Shown: positions 44,946 to 57,866, numbered from the stretch's first letter. The stretch is DNA of 64,000 bases from CAVPUA01 sp963708805 (GCA_963708805.1 CAVPUA010000003.1:1302001-1366000), one strand, 5' to 3'. Notes: generated by a model not told the origin, from the letters alone. Made by a program: numbers and translations.

Positions 44946-46717
44946 CCCGCCTGCTGCCGCGACGCAGAGGTGCGCGCCTGGTCGTCCTGGCCGTAGTCGT
45001 CGCCGTCGGTCGCGGTGGTCATCGCCGCCGTCGTCGCGAGTGGCGCGCCGAAGATCACGCACCCGGGCGCAGTTCGTCACGGGAACGCCGGAAGGCGGCA
45101 CGCCCGTCCAACTCGACACCACGCTGTACCTGCCGGCGAAGACGCCGGCGCCGGCGATCCTGCTCGCCCACGGTTTCGGCGGCTCGAAGTCCGATCTGGA
45201 CGGCGAGGCGAAGTCGCTCGCACGCGGCCGGCTACGTGGTGCTGGCGTACTCGGCGCGCGGCTTCGGCCGATCGGGCGGCTTGATCCACTTGGACGCGCC
45301 GGACTACGAGGTGGCCGACGCCCAGAAGCTGATCAGCTATCTCGCGACGCTGCCGCAGGTCGAACTGGACGGCCCGGGCGACCCGCGCGTCGGAGTTGCC
45401 GGCTCGTCCTACGGCGGCGGGCTGGCCCTGATGCTCGCCGGGGCCGACCGGCGGGTCGATGCGGTCGGGGCGGACATCGCGTGGAACGACCTGCAGCAGG
45501 CGCTGTTCCCGAACGCGGCCGGTGGCGAGCCGGGCGTCTTCAAGAAGCAGTGGGCGGGCGAGCTGTTCGGCTCGACGATCAAGCCGGGTGAGGGTGCCTG
45601 CGGCCGGTTCGCCGCCGACCTGTGCGCCGACTACCAGCGAGCCGCGTCGACCGGGCAGCCGGACGCGGCAGATCCTGTCCCTGCTGGCGGCCTCCAGCCC
45701 GAAATCGATCTTGAGCAGGATCACGGCGCCGACGTTGTTGTCGCAGGGCGAGCAGGATTCGCTGTTCCCGCTGGCGCAGGCCGACGCCAATGCCCGCGGG
45801 ATCGCCGCCAACGGCACCGCGGTGAAGGTGATCTGGCGCGACGGCGGCCATGACGGCGGCACGTCGACCAGCGAGCTGACCAGGGATCTGCGCGCGTGGT
45901 TCGACCCGATCCTGAAGAGGAAGCAGACGCCCTCGGCGCGGCTTCGACATCTCGATCCCGTCGGCCGGGCTGTCGGCCGAGAACGGCAAGACGGTCACCG
46001 GGACGGTGAAGGTCGCCGGCTATCCGGGCGCCGGGCGGCGCGGCGACGCCGACCCAGTCGCTCGGATTCCTCGGCCCGGCCCAGACGATCCAGCGCACCG
46101 GCCGGCGGCTTCCCGGCGGCGATCACCGCGGTGCCCGGGCTCGGCGGCCTGCTCGATGCGGCCAGCTCGGTCGGGCGCCGTCTCGTCGCTGGCCGGGTCC
46201 CCGGCCAGGTCGCGCTCTTCGCGTCGTCGCCGCTCGGCGCCCGGACGCTGATCGCCGGGTCGTCGACGGTGCGGTTGACCGTCTCGTCCGTCGACGCCAC
46301 CGATGCCACCCTGTTCGTCTCGTTGCACGACGTGGCCTCGGACGGCACCGACACGCTGCCGGCCAACCTGGTCTCACCGGTACGGATCACCGGTTTGACC
46401 CCGGGCGCGCCGACGACGATCACCGTGGCGCTTCCGGGCATCGTCCGCGAGGTCGCGTCCGGTCACCGCCTGGTGGTCGAAGTGTCGACGACCGACCTGG
46501 CCTACGCGCTGCCGGGGGACGCGCGCAGCTACACCGTGGCCCTGGCCGCTCCGGACGTCACCGTCCCCGTCGAGGGCGGCCACATCGTCCGGACGGGTCA
46601 CCCGCTGGTCTGGTTGCTGGTCGGCATCGGCGTGACACTGCTCGTCGCGCTCGGCGTGGACGGTGACCATGGCTGCGGCGCCGGTCGCGGCGGGCCGTCG
46701 ATCCGTCGCTGGTCGAC
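44942..46717 (+). CDS. X-Pro dipeptidyl-peptidase (S15)/CocE-like hydrolase, apparently fused to the downstream ABC ATPase
   Basis: GTG 44942 overlaps the purE stop. A signal-anchor helix (VVLAVVVAVG...VVIAAVVA) leads to an alpha/beta hydrolase: LLAHGFGGSKSDLDG, nucleophile GSSYGGGLAL, acid GEQDSLFPL and His in RDGGHDGG, then a PepX_C-like beta domain and a membrane helix GHPLVWLLVGIGVTLLVALG. Many single-base breaks occur (about 45010, 45070, 45225, 45665, 45735, 45940-46130). Near 46660-46690 two extra bases, once removed, let the frame run through TVTMAAARS into the ATPase with no stop, so the natural product is probably one chain of about 860 residues. Confidence 0.68.
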
Positions 46718-47518
<801 letters not shown>

Positions 47519-47522
<4 letters not shown>

Positions 47523-48432
47523 CTGGTTCGATCCCGGAGCGGTCAGCGGCGACCCGGCGCGGAGTGCACGACCGGCTGATGCAGCTGCCCCCGGTGCACG
47601 ACACCGGCTTTCGTCCCGGCCGCACCCTGCGACTGCGGGTCGAGTTCGTCCGGCAGCTGCGTCGGCGTCGCACCCAGTTGGCCGGCCTGGTGCTGCTCGT
47701 ACTGCCGATCTTGATCGCGCTGGCCTTCGAGCTCGGCTCGCCCAGCAACTCGCGAAACGCCTCGGCGCTGGTCGATCTCGCGACCAGTGGGCGCCACCAA
47801 CTTCGCGCTGTTCGCCGAGTTCGCGTCGGTCGGCTTCCTGCTGGTCGTGATCGTCGCGCTGTTCTGCGGCGACACCGTGGCCAGCGAGGCCAGCTGGTCG
47901 TCGCTGCGCTACCTGCTGGCGATCCCGGTGCCGCGCGGCCGGCTGTTGCGCCAGAAGCTGATCGTGGCGCTGACCCTGAGCTTCGGCGCGAACCTGCTGC
48001 TGCCTGCGTGGTCCTACCTCGTCGGCGGTGTGTTCTTCGGCTGGGCGCCGGCCCGCTCGCCGCTGGGCGGCACGTTCACGAACGGGGTGGCGCTCGAACG
48101 GCTCGCTGGTCGTGATCGTCTACGCCAGCCTGCAGTCGCTCGTCGTCGCGTCCCTGGCCTTCCTGCTCAGCGTGGTGACCGACGCCCCGCTGGGGGCGGT
48201 GGGCGGCGCGGTGCTGCTCGTCGTGGTGTCGAACATCCTCGACTCGATCACCGCACTCGACCCGTACCGGCAGTACCTGCCCACCCACTTCCAGTACTCC
48301 TGGCTGGACGCGCTGGGCTCGAGCATCAGCTGGGACGACATGATGCGCGGCACCGGGGTCGCGTTGGTCTACTCGGCTGTCTTCTTCGGACTGGCCTGGT
48401 GGCGATTCGAGCGCAAGGACATCGTCAGCTGA
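47519..48432 (+). CDS. ABC-2-type transporter permease (frame broken)
   Basis: About 303 residues with roughly six helices. FRPGRTLRLRVEFVRQLRRR precedes helix 1; FASVGFLLVVIVALFCGDTV, ASWSSLRYLLAIPVPRGRLL (the cytoplasmic coupling region) and FFGLAWWRFERKDIVS at the end are typical. Extra bases near 47791 and 48106 split the frame. It forms the export channel for the coupled ATPase; a peptide or lipid substrate is possible given the attached peptidase-like domain, but this is inference. Confidence 0.83.
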
Positions 48433-48471
48433 GCGGTTGTCAGCAATCGGTGCGGCGCTAGGGTCGCAGGC

Positions 48472-50183
48472 GTGACCTCAGCGACCGAAGAGTTCCGCGC
48501 CGCCCGCGATTTCCTGCTCGAGCACCGCGACCGACTACGCCGGCGCCCGAGCCGGGTTCGAGTGGCCCCGACCCGAGCATTTCAACTTCGCGCTCGACTG
48601 GTTCGACGCGGTCCTGGCCGCGGAGCATCCCGGACGGTCGGCGCTCAAGATCATCGAGTCGGACGGCCGCGAGGAGGACTACACCTTCGCCGAGATGTCG
48701 GCCCGCTCGCTCGCAGGTGGCGGGCTGGCTGCGCTCGCACAGGATCGGGCGGGGAATGCGGATCCTGCTGCTGCTCGGCAACCAGGTCGAGCTGTGGGAG
48801 ACGCACGCTGGCCGCGATCAAGCTCGGCGCCGTGATCATCCCGGCGACGACCCTGCTGGCCGAGGCCGATCTGCGTGACCGCTTCGACCGGGGCGACGTC
48901 ACCGCGGTGATCGCGCGCAGTGAGCTGGCGCCACGCTTCGCCGATCTGCACGGGTCGTACACCCGCATCGCCGTCGGTGAGCCGGTCGAGGGCTGGCTGC
49001 GCTACAGCGACACCTGAACAGAGCCTCGACTCGTTCAGTCCCGGAGGAGCCGACCAAGGCGTCCGACCCGCTGCTGCTCTACTTCACCTCGGGCACGACG
49101 GCCCTGCCCAAGCTCGTCGAGCACACCCAGGCCAGCTACCCGATCGGGCACCTGTCGACGATGTACTGGATCGGCCTGCAGCCCGGCGACGTGCACCTCA
49201 ACGTGTCGAGTCCCGGCTGGGCCAAGCACGCGTGGTCGTGCGTGTTCGCGCCGTGGATCGCCGGCGCGACGATCTGCATCTTCAACTACGAGCGCTTCGA
49301 CGCCCAGGCGATGCTCGACGTCGTCTCGCGGCGCCAAGGTGACGACGTTCTGCGCACCGCCGACGGTGTGGCGGATGCTCGTCCAGCAGGACCTCGCGTC
49401 GTGGTCGACATCGCTGCGCGAGGTCTGTCGGCGCCGGTGAGCCGCTCAATCCCGAGGTGATCGAGTCGGTCCAACGCCAGTGGGGGCTGACGATCCGCGA
49501 CGGCTTCGGGCAGACCGAGACGTCACTGCAGGTCGGCAACTCGCCGGGCCAGCCGTTCTGAAGCTCGGCTCGATGGGACGTCCGATGCCCGGCTTCGACA
49601 TCACCCTGGTCGACCCGATCAGCGGCGAGCCGGCGGCCGAGGGCGAGATCTGCGTCGAGCTCGACACCTGCGTCCGGTCGGCGTCATGACCGGCTATCGC
49701 GAGGCCCACGGACCCGACGACGAACGCAACGAGATCGCGTTCGCCGGCGGGCGCTATCACACGGGCGACGTCGCGAGCATCGACGAGGACGGCTACATCA
49801 CCTACGTCGGTCGCACCGACGACGTGTTCAAGGCCAGCGACTACCGCATCAGCCCGTTCGAGCTCGAGAGCGTGTTGATCGAGCATCCGGCGGTCGCCGA
49901 GGCGGCGGTCGTGCCCGCTCCGGACGAGCTGCGGCTGGCGGTGCCCAAGGCCTACGTGGTTCTCGTCGACGGGCAGCGACCCAGTCGCGAGCTGGCCGGC
50001 GACATCCTGCGCCATGCGCGCGAGCACCTCTCGCCCTACAAGCGGATCCGCCGGCTGGAGTTCGCCGACCTGCCCAAGACGATCAGCGGCAAGATCCGCC
50101 GGGTCGAGCTGCGCGGCGCCGAGCAGGAGTCGGCCGGCGAGCGCCGCGACGGCGAGTACCGCGAAGAGGATTTCAGGGACTGA
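48472..50183 (+). CDS. AMP-forming acyl-CoA synthetase, medium-chain (ACSM)-like (many frame breaks)
   Basis: Activates a carboxylic acid to its CoA ester. LLLYFTSGTTALPKLVEHT is the P-loop (A3), GLTIRDGFGQTETSL the A5 motif, YHTGDVASIDEDGYITYVGR A7/A8 and PKTISGKIRRVELR the catalytic-lysine A10 motif. The N-terminus has FNFALDWFDAVLAAEHPGRS, as in ACSM-type enzymes. It starts with GTG 48472. Breaks lie near 48530, 48715, 48800, 49018, 49050, 49340, 49440, 49555 and 49670. Restored length is about 565 residues. Its end overlaps the convergent hrpA by 11 bases. Confidence 0.85.
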
Positions 50184-53100
50184 TCTCGTCGATCATGCGG
50201 TAGATGCGCTTCTCCGACACCGGGCGGGGCGTGCCGAGCTGCTGGGCGAACAGGCTGACCCGAAGCTCCTGCAGCTGCCAGCCGATGTCGGCGATGTCCG
50301 CGCGCCGGCGCCGCGCCTCGGGCAGCGTGTCGCGCAAGGTCTCGTAGGCGGCCTGGACGGTGTGGACGCGTTGCATGAGCGCACGGTCGAGATCGACATC
50401 GCGCGGCAGCCGCTCGAGTCGACGACCGATCGCGGTCACGTAGCGCAACAGATCGCGCATCCGACCGGCTCCGGCATCGGTCACGAATCCCTTGTAGAGC
50501 AGGGAATCCAGCTGCGTTCGCATGTCGTCGACCGCGTCGGCCAAGGGGGCCGCCGGGCGGGTCGGCAGCTCGGCGCGTACCTGCTGGGCGGCGGTCAGCA
50601 CTCGCTCGACATCGCTGACGATCGACGCGGTTCGCTCGACGAGCTCGGCGCCGGATCTCGTCGCGCAGCGCCAGGAACTCCTCACGCGTCCAGGGCACGG
50701 TCTTGATCGACTCGTCCACCGCGGCGTCGGCGCAATCGTCGACCAGCTCGGCCACCGACCCGTCCGGGCTGGTGCCCAGCAGCAACCTGCGACCGCGTCG
50801 ACCGACCGGCCGGCGACCGCCCGCTGCGGCGAGGGCAGCGACAGCCGCAGCAGCCGGCGAACCCCCGACGGCATGGCGGCCTGCTGCTCGGCGATCGATG
50901 CGAACACCCGCAAGCGCGACCGTCGTCGCCCTGGTCGACGAACGCCGGATAGCCGCGCACGACATGACCGCCGCGTTCCTGCTCGACCAGCTGGGCAATC
51001 GCGTCGAGGTCGGGCCAGTCGCGCAGTCCGCTGCGTTCGAGTTCGGGCGCGACCGCGGCCACGGCGTGCTGGACCGGCGCGGCGAGTGTGCGTTGCAGGG
51101 CGGCCAGATCTTGGCCGCGCGCCACCACGTCGCCCGCGGCGTCCTCGATCGGCGAAGCCGAGCCGCAGGTGCGCCGGCAGCTTGTCGAGATCGAACTCCT
51201 CGCGGCGGACCAGCACTCCGGTGCGGCGGTGCAGCTCGCGTTGCAGCGCGTCCAGCAGCGGTTCGTCGCCCGGCGTCAGCTGCGGCCAGCACCGCGCGGG
51301 CGGTGTCGGGCACCGGTACGAAGTTGCGGCGCAACGCCTTGGGCAGCGAGCGGATCAGCGCGATGACCAACTCCTCGCGCAGGGCCGGCACCTGCCAGCT
51401 GAAGTCGGCACCGCCGAGGCGGGCCAGCACGTCGAGCGGGACGTGGACGGTCACCCCGTCGTCCGAGCTGCCCGGGTCGAAGCGGTAGGTCAGGGGCAGC
51501 TCGAGTCCGTCCAGCTCCCACGTCTGTTGATCTTGCCGCTCGACTTGTTCGAGGGCCTCCGGTCGCACGACGTCGGCTCGCGACAGGGTGAGCAGGTCCG
51601 GATGCTCGCGACGGGCCTGCTTCCACCACGAGTCGAAGTGCCGCGCCGACACGACCTCGGGCGGGATGCGCGCGTCGTAGAACGCGAACAGCTCGTCATC
51701 GCCGACCAGCAGGTCGCGCCGCCGTCCGCGTTCCTCCAGCGCGTCGATCTCGGCGAGCAGGTCGCGGTTGTGCGCGAAGAAGCGTTGCTGGGTGTTCCAG
51801 TCGCCCTCGACGAGCGCGTGGCGGATGAACAGCTCGCGCGCCGCGACCGGATCGACCTTCGAGTACCCGACGCGGCGGCCGACGACCAGGGGCAAGTCCG
51901 TACAGGCTGACCCGTTCGATCGCCATCACCGATCCGCGGCGGGCGTCCCAGGGCGGCTCGCTGTAGCTGCGGACGACCAGGTGCGCGGCCAGCTGCTCGA
52001 GCGACTCCGGCTCGATCCGCGCGCCACGCGCGCCAGCAGCCGGTGGGTCTCGACCAGCTCGGCCGCGATCACCCACCGCGGCGGCTTGCGGGCCAGCACC
52101 GAGCCGGGCGCGATCATGAAGCGGACGTTGCGCGCGCCCAGGTAGTCGCGCGATTCGGCGACCCGCAGCCCGAGGTGCGACAGCAGCCCGGACGCCAGCG
52201 CGGCGTGGATCCGCGCGCTGTCGGCCGGCTGGTCGGACTCGGTCAGATCGAGGCCGCTCGCGATCTGGCGCAGCTGCCCGCGCAGGTCCTGCCATTCGCG
52301 CACGCGCAGGTAGTTCAGGAACTCGTCGCGGCACAGCCGCCGGAACTGGTTGCCCGGACAGGTCGGCCTGGGCCGAGCGCAGATGGTTCCAGAGGTTGAG
52401 CAGCGTCAGGAAGTCCGAGGTCGGATCGTCGAAGCGGGCGTGCAGCGCGTCGGCCGCCTGCTTGTTGATCAAGCGGCCGCTCGCGAGGATCGGGGATCGA
52501 CAGCGCGGCCGCGATGACCAGCACCTCGCGGACGCAGCCCTGCCGGCCGGCCTCGACGATCATCCGGGCGATCCGGGGGTCGACCGGCAGCTGGGCCAGC
52601 TGCCGTCCGAGTCGGGGTCAGCCGGCGCTGCGTCGTCGAACGCGCCGAGCTCGTGCAGCAGCAGCGACGCCGTCGCTGATCGAGCGGGAGTCGGGCGGGT
52701 CGAGGAAGCCGAAGTCGGCGATCTCGCCGAGTCCGAGCGCGGCCATCTGCAGGATCACCGAGGCCAGGTTCGTCCGCAGGATCTCGGGGTCGGTGAACAG
52801 CGGCCGGGCGGCGTAGTCGGCCTCGCTGTAGAGGCGGATGCAGACGCCGTCGGCGACCCGCCCGCACCGCCCGGCCCGCTGGTTGGCCGAGGCCTGCGAG
52901 ATCTCCTCGATCGGCAGCCGCTGCACCTTGGTCCGCTTGCTGTAGCGCGAGATGCGGGCGGCGCCGGGGTCGATGACGTACCGGATGCCGGGCACGGTCA
53001 GCGACGTCTCGGCGACGTTGGTCGCGAGCACGATCCGCCGCCCGGGATGCGGCTGCCAGACGCGGTGCTGCTCGGCGGTGGCCAGCCGGGCGTACAGCGG

Positions 53101-54028
53101 CAGCACCTCGGTGTTGGGCAGTTCGAGATTGCGCAGCGCGTCGGCGGTGTCGCGGATCTCGCGCTCACCGGTCAGGAAGACCAGCACGTCGCCGGGTGGC
53201 TCGGCGGCCAGTTCGTGGATCGCGTTGATGATCCCCTCGGTCTGGTCGAGTTGCTCCGCGACCCGTCGTCGAGCGGGCGGTAGCGCACCTCGACCGGGTA
53301 GGTGCGGCCGGACACCTCGACGACCGGCGCGCCGCCGAAGTGGTCGGCGAAGCGCTGCGGGTCGATCGTCGCCGACGTGATGATCACCTTGAGGTCGGGA
53401 CGCTGGGGCAGCAGCTGGGCCAGGTAGCCGAGCAGGAAGTCGATGTTGAGGCTGCGCTCGTGCGCCTCGTCGATGATGATCGTGTCGTAGCGCAGCAGCA
53501 GCCGGTCGCGCTGGATCTCGGCCAGCAGGATGCCGTCGGTCATCAGCCGGACGAGGGTGTCGTCGCCGGCCTGGTCGGTGAAGCGCACCGAGTAGCCGAC
53601 GGCGCCGCCGAGCGGCACGTCGAGCTCCTCGGCGATCCGCTCGGCCACCGTCCGGGCGGCGAGCCGGCGGGGCTGGGTGTGGCCGATCGCGCCGCGGATG
53701 CCGCGCCCGAGCTCGAGGCAGATCTTGGGCAGCTGGGTCGTCTTGCCCGAGCCGGTCTCGCCGGCGACGACGACCACCTGGTGGTCGCGGATCGCGGCGG
53801 CGATCTCGTCGCGGCGCTGGCTGACCGGCAGCTGTTCGGGGTAGGTGATCTTGGGCAGGGCCGCCTCCCGCCGGGCGACGAGCGCCTCGCCACGCGCGAT
53901 GTCGGCCGCGATCCGGTCCAGGTTGCCGCGGCCGCCCGCGCAGCCGCCGCTCCAGCCGGGCCGCGTCGCGCAGCGTCAGGCCGGCCAGACGCTGCGCGCA
54001 GCTCGACGGTCGCAAGGGGAACGGACAC
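50173..54028 (-). CDS. hrpA: ATP-dependent RNA helicase HrpA (many frame breaks)
   Basis: DEAH-box helicase of about 1280 residues. Walker A VVVAGETGSGKTTQLPKICL, DEAH in IIIDEAHERSLNIDFLL, SATID, TNVAETSLTVPGIRYVID and ASANQRAGRCGR are evident. They are followed by the helicase-associated domain and a long DUF3418-type C-terminus ending RMIDEISP. In Escherichia coli HrpA acts on stalled ribosomes and mRNA; the same is assumed here. At least eight single-base breaks are spread from 53265 to 50650. ATG 54028 starts MSVPLATVELRA. Confidence 0.9.
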
Positions 54029-54099
54029 AACGTCAATCCTCCCGCACCGGGCGAGATCGATTCCTCCAGCCGGTCAGCCGAGGCGGGGACGCAAGTACG

Positions 54100-54710
54100 G
54101 TGGGCGACGTGGAGGCCCGCCAGGTGACGGTCGGCGCGGCCCGGCTGCGCCGCTGGCTGGACGGATTCACCGAGCGTCACGGCGAGGTCGAGACGGACGC
54201 CGGCGAACTGGTCGTCCAGCTGAGCGCGGCCGACGGAGCCCGCGCCTGGATCACCGTCCCGTTTCCGCCGCTGAACGGGCGAGCTGGTCGATCATGTCGA
54301 ACGGACCCGGACGGTCGGCGTGCTGCTGGTGCGCCGTGGCGGCTACGCGGCCGGCGTCTTCGAGGGCGAGCAGCTGACGGCGTCGAAGGTCGGATCGGCC
54401 TACGTGCAGGGGACGACCAAGGCCGGGGGGCTGGTCGCAGCAGCGCTACGCCCGCCGCCGGGCCAATCAGTCCAGTGCCGCCTTCGCCGAGGCGGCCGAC
54501 GTCGCGGCCGGCATCCTGCTACGCCCGCTCGACGCGCTGGTCGTGGGCGGCGACAAGCCGGCGATCGAGGTGGTGCTGGCCGACTCGCGGCTGTCGTCAC
54601 TGACCGCGCTGGTGCGTGAGCCGTGGCTCAACGTTCCCGATCCGCGGCTGCGGGTCCTGCGGGCCGCGCCCGAGCAGTTCCTGGCCGTCCGGATCGCCCT
54701 CGATCCCTGA
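54100..54710 (+). CDS. acVLRF1-family peptidyl-tRNA hydrolase (frame broken)
   Basis: An actinobacterial Vms1/ANKZF1-like release factor that would free nascent chains from stalled ribosomes. The catalytic-loop region reads SAYVQGTTKAGG then SQQRYARRRANQSS once an extra G near 54430 is removed, giving the GxxQ motif. The start ARQVTVGAARLRRWLDGFTE and the eL8-like LDALVVGGDKPAIEVVLADS match the family. Another break is near 54280. GTG 54100 or 54109 starts it. Its neighbour HrpA has been linked to ribosome rescue in other bacteria, a suggestive pairing. Confidence 0.84.
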
Positions 54711-54715
54711 TTCAC

Positions 54716-54773
54716 GGGCGGCCCAGATCAGGGCGACCCAGATCAGGGGCGGCCCGGATCAGGGGCGACCCAG
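54716..54773. repeat. 16-bp tandem repeat, about four units
   Basis: Units of the form GGGCGRCCCRGATCAG (R = A/G) repeat four times with small changes. They fill the gap between the acVLRF1 stop and run over the end of ugd. Each full unit contains TGA on the minus strand, so the ugd frame is closed there. Confidence 0.7.
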
Positions 54774-56084
54774 CGCGCGGTACCGCCAGCCGGCCTTGCG
54801 CCAGACGACCGGGTCGAGCACGTTGCGCCCGTCGACGATGTTGAGCTGCTTCACCAGCCCGCCGAGTGTGCCGGGTCCATCGTCTTGAACTCGTCCCACT
54901 CGGTCAGCAGCAGCGTGACGTCGGCGCCCTCCGCGGCCGCCGGCCAGCGAGTCGGCGTAGTCGAGCTCGGGATGCAGCGCGCGGGCCGTCTCGACCGCCT
55001 TGGGGTCGTAGACGACCACGCGGCCACCGCGTCGCCCGATCGAGGCGGCGACGTCCAGGGCGGGGGAGTCGCGGACGTCGTCGGAGTTCGGCTTGAACGC
55101 CGCGCCCAGCACGGCGACCCGGGTGCCCTGGTACGAGCCGTCGACCAGTTCGAGGCCGAGTTCCATCGTGCGGGCCCGGCGGCGCAGGTTGATCTCGTCG
55201 ACCTCGCGCAGGAACGACACGGCCTGGTCGACGCCCAGTTCGCCGGCGCGGGCGATGAACGCCCGGATGTCCTTGGGCAGGCAGCCGCCGCCGAAGCCCA
55301 GGCCCGGGTGCAGGAACCGGGTGCCGATCCGGGCGTCGTGCCCGATGGCGGTGGCCAGCTGGGTGACGTCGGCGCCGGTCGCCTCGCACACCTCGGCCAT
55401 CGCGTTGATGAACGAGATCTTGGTCGCCAGGAACGAGTTCGCCGCGACCTTCACCAGCTCGGCCGTCGCGAAGTCGGTGACCACCACCGGCGTGCCGGCG
55501 GCGATCACCGGCTCGTACGCCGCCCGCAGCTGCTGCTCGGCGAAGTGCGAATGCACGCCGAACACCAGACGGTCCGGGTGCAGCGTGTCCTCGACCGCGA
55601 AGCCCTCGCGCAGGAACTCCGGGTTCCAGGCCAGCTCGACGTCCATGGACGGAGCCAGGGACTTCATCAGCTTTTCCATCTTCACCGCCGTGCCGGCCGG
55701 CACCGTCGACTTGCCCGACCACGAGCGCCCGACGGTCCAGGTGGGGCGAGAGCGAGGTGAACGCGGCCTCGACGTAGCGCAGGTCGGCCGCGTACTGGCC
55801 CTTGAGCTGCGGCGTGCCGACGCAGATGAAGTGGACGTCGGCGAACGCGGCCACCCGCTCGTAGCGACGTCGTGAACTCCAGCCGCCCGGTCGTCAGCTG
55901 CTCGGCGAGCAGCTCGGGCAGTCCCGGCTCGTAGAACGGCACCTCACCGGCCGCGAGTTTCGCGATCTTGGCCTCGTCGACGTCGAGGGCCATCACCTCG
56001 ATAGCCCAGCGCGGCCATGCAGACGGCGTGGGTCGCCCCCAGGTAGCCGGTGCCCACCACCGAGAGCCGCGGTTTGTCGCTCAC
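54759..56084 (-). CDS. ugd: UDP-glucose/UDP-sugar 6-dehydrogenase (frame broken)
   Basis: Oxidises UDP-glucose to UDP-glucuronate with NAD. GTG 56084, with AGGAG 7 bases upstream, gives VSDKPRLSVVGTGYLGATHA. Later come VHFICVGTPQ, ELAWNPEFLREGFAVEDTLH, LVKVAANSFLATKISFINA and the catalytic-Cys motif GFGGGCLPKDIRAF. Breaks lie near 56005, 55868, 55722 and 54945, plus one near 54868. Restored length is about 440 residues. Its end lies in a 16-bp tandem repeat. It diverges from pgi. Confidence 0.9.
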
Positions 56085-56222
56085 GTTTCTCCTGTCCTCC
56101 CGAGGCAGGCTAGCGGCTGGGCATCGGAGCAGCGTTTGCGGCCGTTTCTCCAGCCGGATGAATGCGCGTAACCCGGTAGTGCTGAGATAGGTGCCACACG
56201 AACGCACCACAGAGGAGCTGGC

Positions 56223-57857
56223 ATGGCTGACCCGGCCCGTTTGACCGCACGGCCCGCCTGGAGCGAACTGGCCATCAACCACCAGCGGATCGCGAGCACC
56301 CACCTGCGGGAACTCTTCGACGCCGATCCGACCCGGGGCGAGCGCCTCTCGATCGAAGCCGAGGGCATCTTCCTGGACTACTCCAAGAACCGGATCGACG
56401 ACGACACGCTGCGCCTGCTGCTGCAGCTGGCCGACGAGTCGAACCTGCGTGGACGAATCGACGCGATGTTCGCCGGCGAGAAGATCAACATCACCGAGGA
56501 CCGCGCCGTCCTGCACGTGGCGCTGCGGGCACCGAAGGGTGAGTCGATCCTGGTCGACGGGATCGACGTCGTCCCGCGGGTGCATGAGGTGCTCGACCGG
56601 ATGGCCGAGTTCGCGAACAAGATCCGGAGCGGCAGCTGGACGGGCCACACCGGCAAACCGATCGTCAACATCGTCAACATCGGCATCGGCGGATCCGACC
56701 TCGGTCCCGTCATGGCCTACGAGGCGCTCAAGCACTACAGCGCCCGCCAGCTGACCTTCCGGTTCGTGTCGAACGTCGACGGCACCGACTTCGCCGAGGC
56801 CACGCGCGACCTCGACCCGGCCGAGACGCTGTTCATCGTGTCGTCGAAGACGTTCACCACGCTCGAGACGATGACCAACGCCAACACCGCCCGCGAGTGG
56901 ACGCTGGCCGCGCTGAAGGACGAGTCGGCGATCGCCAAGCACTTCGCCGCCGTCTCGACCAACGCCGACGCGGTGTCGGCCTTCGGCATCGACGTCATGA
57001 ACATGTTCGGGTTCTGGGACTGGGTCGGCGGGCGCTACTCGATGGACTCGGCGATCGGCCTGTCGACCATGATCGCCATCGGGCCCGAGAACTTCGGCGA
57101 GCTGCTGGCCGGCTTCCACGCGATCGACGAGCACTTCCGCACCGCGCCGTTCGCCGAGAATCTGCCGGTGCTGCTCGGCCTGCTCACCGTCTGGTACTCG
57201 GACTTCTTCGATGCCCAGACCGAAGCCGTGCTGCCCTACGACCAGTACCTCAAGCGGTTCCCGGCCTATCTGCAGCAACTGACGATGGAGTCCAACGGCA
57301 AGCACGTCACGCTCACCGGAGAGGCGGTCGACTACCAGACCTCGCCGGTCTACTGGGGTGAGCCGGGCACCAATGGCCAGCACAGCTTCTATCAGCTGAT
57401 CCACCAGGGGACGAAGCTGATCCCGGCCGATTTCATCGGTTTCCTGCATTCGCTCAATCCACTGGGGAATCACCACGACCTGCTCAACGCCAACGTCTTC
57501 GCCCAGACCGAGGCGTTGGCCTTCGGCAAGACGGCCGACCAGGTCCGGGCCGAAGGGACGCCCGACTGGCTGGTGCCGCACCGGGTGTTCGAGGGCAACC
57601 GCCCGTCCAACACGATCCTGCTCGATCGGCTCACGCCGGCCGCGCTGGGCAAGCTGGTCGCCCTCTATGAACACAGCGTCTTCGTGCAGGGGACAATCTG
57701 GAGCATCAACTCCTTCGACCAGTGGGGCGTTGAGCTCGGCAAGGTGCTCGCCAAGAAGGTCGCCGACGAGCTGTCGGCCGCCTCGGAACCGACGCTCGAA
57801 CACGACAGCTCGACCAACGCACTGATCCGCCGCTACCGCGCGGCCCGCAGCCAGTAG
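56223..57857 (+). CDS. pgi: glucose-6-phosphate isomerase
   Basis: An intact 544-residue enzyme interconverting glucose-6-phosphate and fructose-6-phosphate. NIGIGGSDLGPVMAYEAL, the catalytic-Glu region GEPGTNGQHSFYQLIHQGTK and the PGI signature 2 near LGNHHDLL are present; the C-terminal active-site lysine follows FDQWGVELGKVLA. GAGGAGCTGGC precedes ATG 56223. Nine bases separate it from gnd, with which it forms an operon. Confidence 0.96.
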   Translation: MADPARLTARPAWSELAINHQRIASTHLRELFDADPTRGERLSIEAEGIFLDYSKNRIDDDTLRLLLQLADESNLRGRIDAMFAGEKINITEDRAVLHVALRAPKGESILVDGIDVVPRVHEVLDRMAEFANKIRSGSWTGHTGKPIVNIVNIGIGGSDLGPVMAYEALKHYSARQLTFRFVSNVDGTDFAEATRDLDPAETLFIVSSKTFTTLETMTNANTAREWTLAALKDESAIAKHFAAVSTNADAVSAFGIDVMNMFGFWDWVGGRYSMDSAIGLSTMIAIGPENFGELLAGFHAIDEHFRTAPFAENLPVLLGLLTVWYSDFFDAQTEAVLPYDQYLKRFPAYLQQLTMESNGKHVTLTGEAVDYQTSPVYWGEPGTNGQHSFYQLIHQGTKLIPADFIGFLHSLNPLGNHHDLLNANVFAQTEALAFGKTADQVRAEGTPDWLVPHRVFEGNRPSNTILLDRLTPAALGKLVALYEHSVFVQGTIWSINSFDQWGVELGKVLAKKVADELSAASEPTLEHDSSTNALIRRYRAARSQ

Positions 57858-57866
57858 GGGAATGAC

